From JAJYTI01 sp035302145 (lineage in GTDB: Bacteria > Bacteroidota > Bacteroidia > Flavobacteriales > Flavobacteriaceae): a stretch of 5,052 nt of DNA. Below, one piece after another: positions 5,005 to 5,052 of this stretch (position 1 is the first letter of the stretch; every line of letters starts with the position of its first letter). The notes below the pieces were generated by a model. The model was not told where the DNA came from. It saw nothing but the letters and a program-made list of their open reading frames with translations, and ran no database searches. Where the stretch lies: assembly GCA_035302145.1 (NCBI GenBank), contig DATGSX010000101.1, positions 1 through 5,052 of the forward strand, in the 5' to 3' direction. Made by a program: the position numbers and the translations under genes.

Positions 5005-5052
5005 TCCATGATACTTGAATACTTTCTTATATTCTTTCAACACTAATGCACG

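Overview
The window looks like a piece of a Bacteroidota chromosome, probably an AT-rich member related to the flavobacteria or their neighbours. The evidence is the Bacteroidota-style seryl-tRNA synthetase, an RraB-domain protein with the FDCEFDGWG ending I associate with that phylum, the lack of Shine-Dalgarno sequences before the genes, and very AT-rich spacers. I do not claim a genus.

Left part (1-984, minus strand). The window opens inside the 5' end of an IS3-family transposase orfA, which runs off the edge. Just upstream of it, on the same strand, is an unrecognised AT-rich 292-residue gene. Its stop codon lies in a hairpin that fills the 29 bases between the two genes. The gene may have been cut by the insertion sequence.

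Middle (985-2393). A spacer of about 520 bases without a gene holds a nested inverted repeat. It is followed by two small plus-strand genes: an RraB-domain protein (the family that inhibits RNase E) and an 82-residue protein of unknown function 50 bases downstream. A second spacer follows. A 15-base exact direct repeat occurs once before the RraB gene and once before the next gene.

Right-centre (2394-4392). A short-chain dehydrogenase/reductase gene on the plus strand faces serS on the minus strand. A stem-loop terminator that can serve both lies between them. These two genes look clearly less AT-rich than the left half, so the SDR-serS block looks like core chromosome and the left side like accessory or transferred DNA.

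Right end (4393-5052). The region upstream of serS carries a degenerate seven-base tandem array, two palindromes and a longer inverted repeat. It then enters a four-helix-bundle (23S rRNA intervening-sequence protein family) gene on the plus strand. The 5' end of that gene overlaps a GCGAAGC hairpin and has no ordinary start codon, so it is probably decayed or altered by a repeat insertion.

No complete new system is visible. The most interesting points are the orphan gene next to the insertion sequence, the repeat-invaded 5' end of the four-helix-bundle gene, and the RraB plus small-gene pair.
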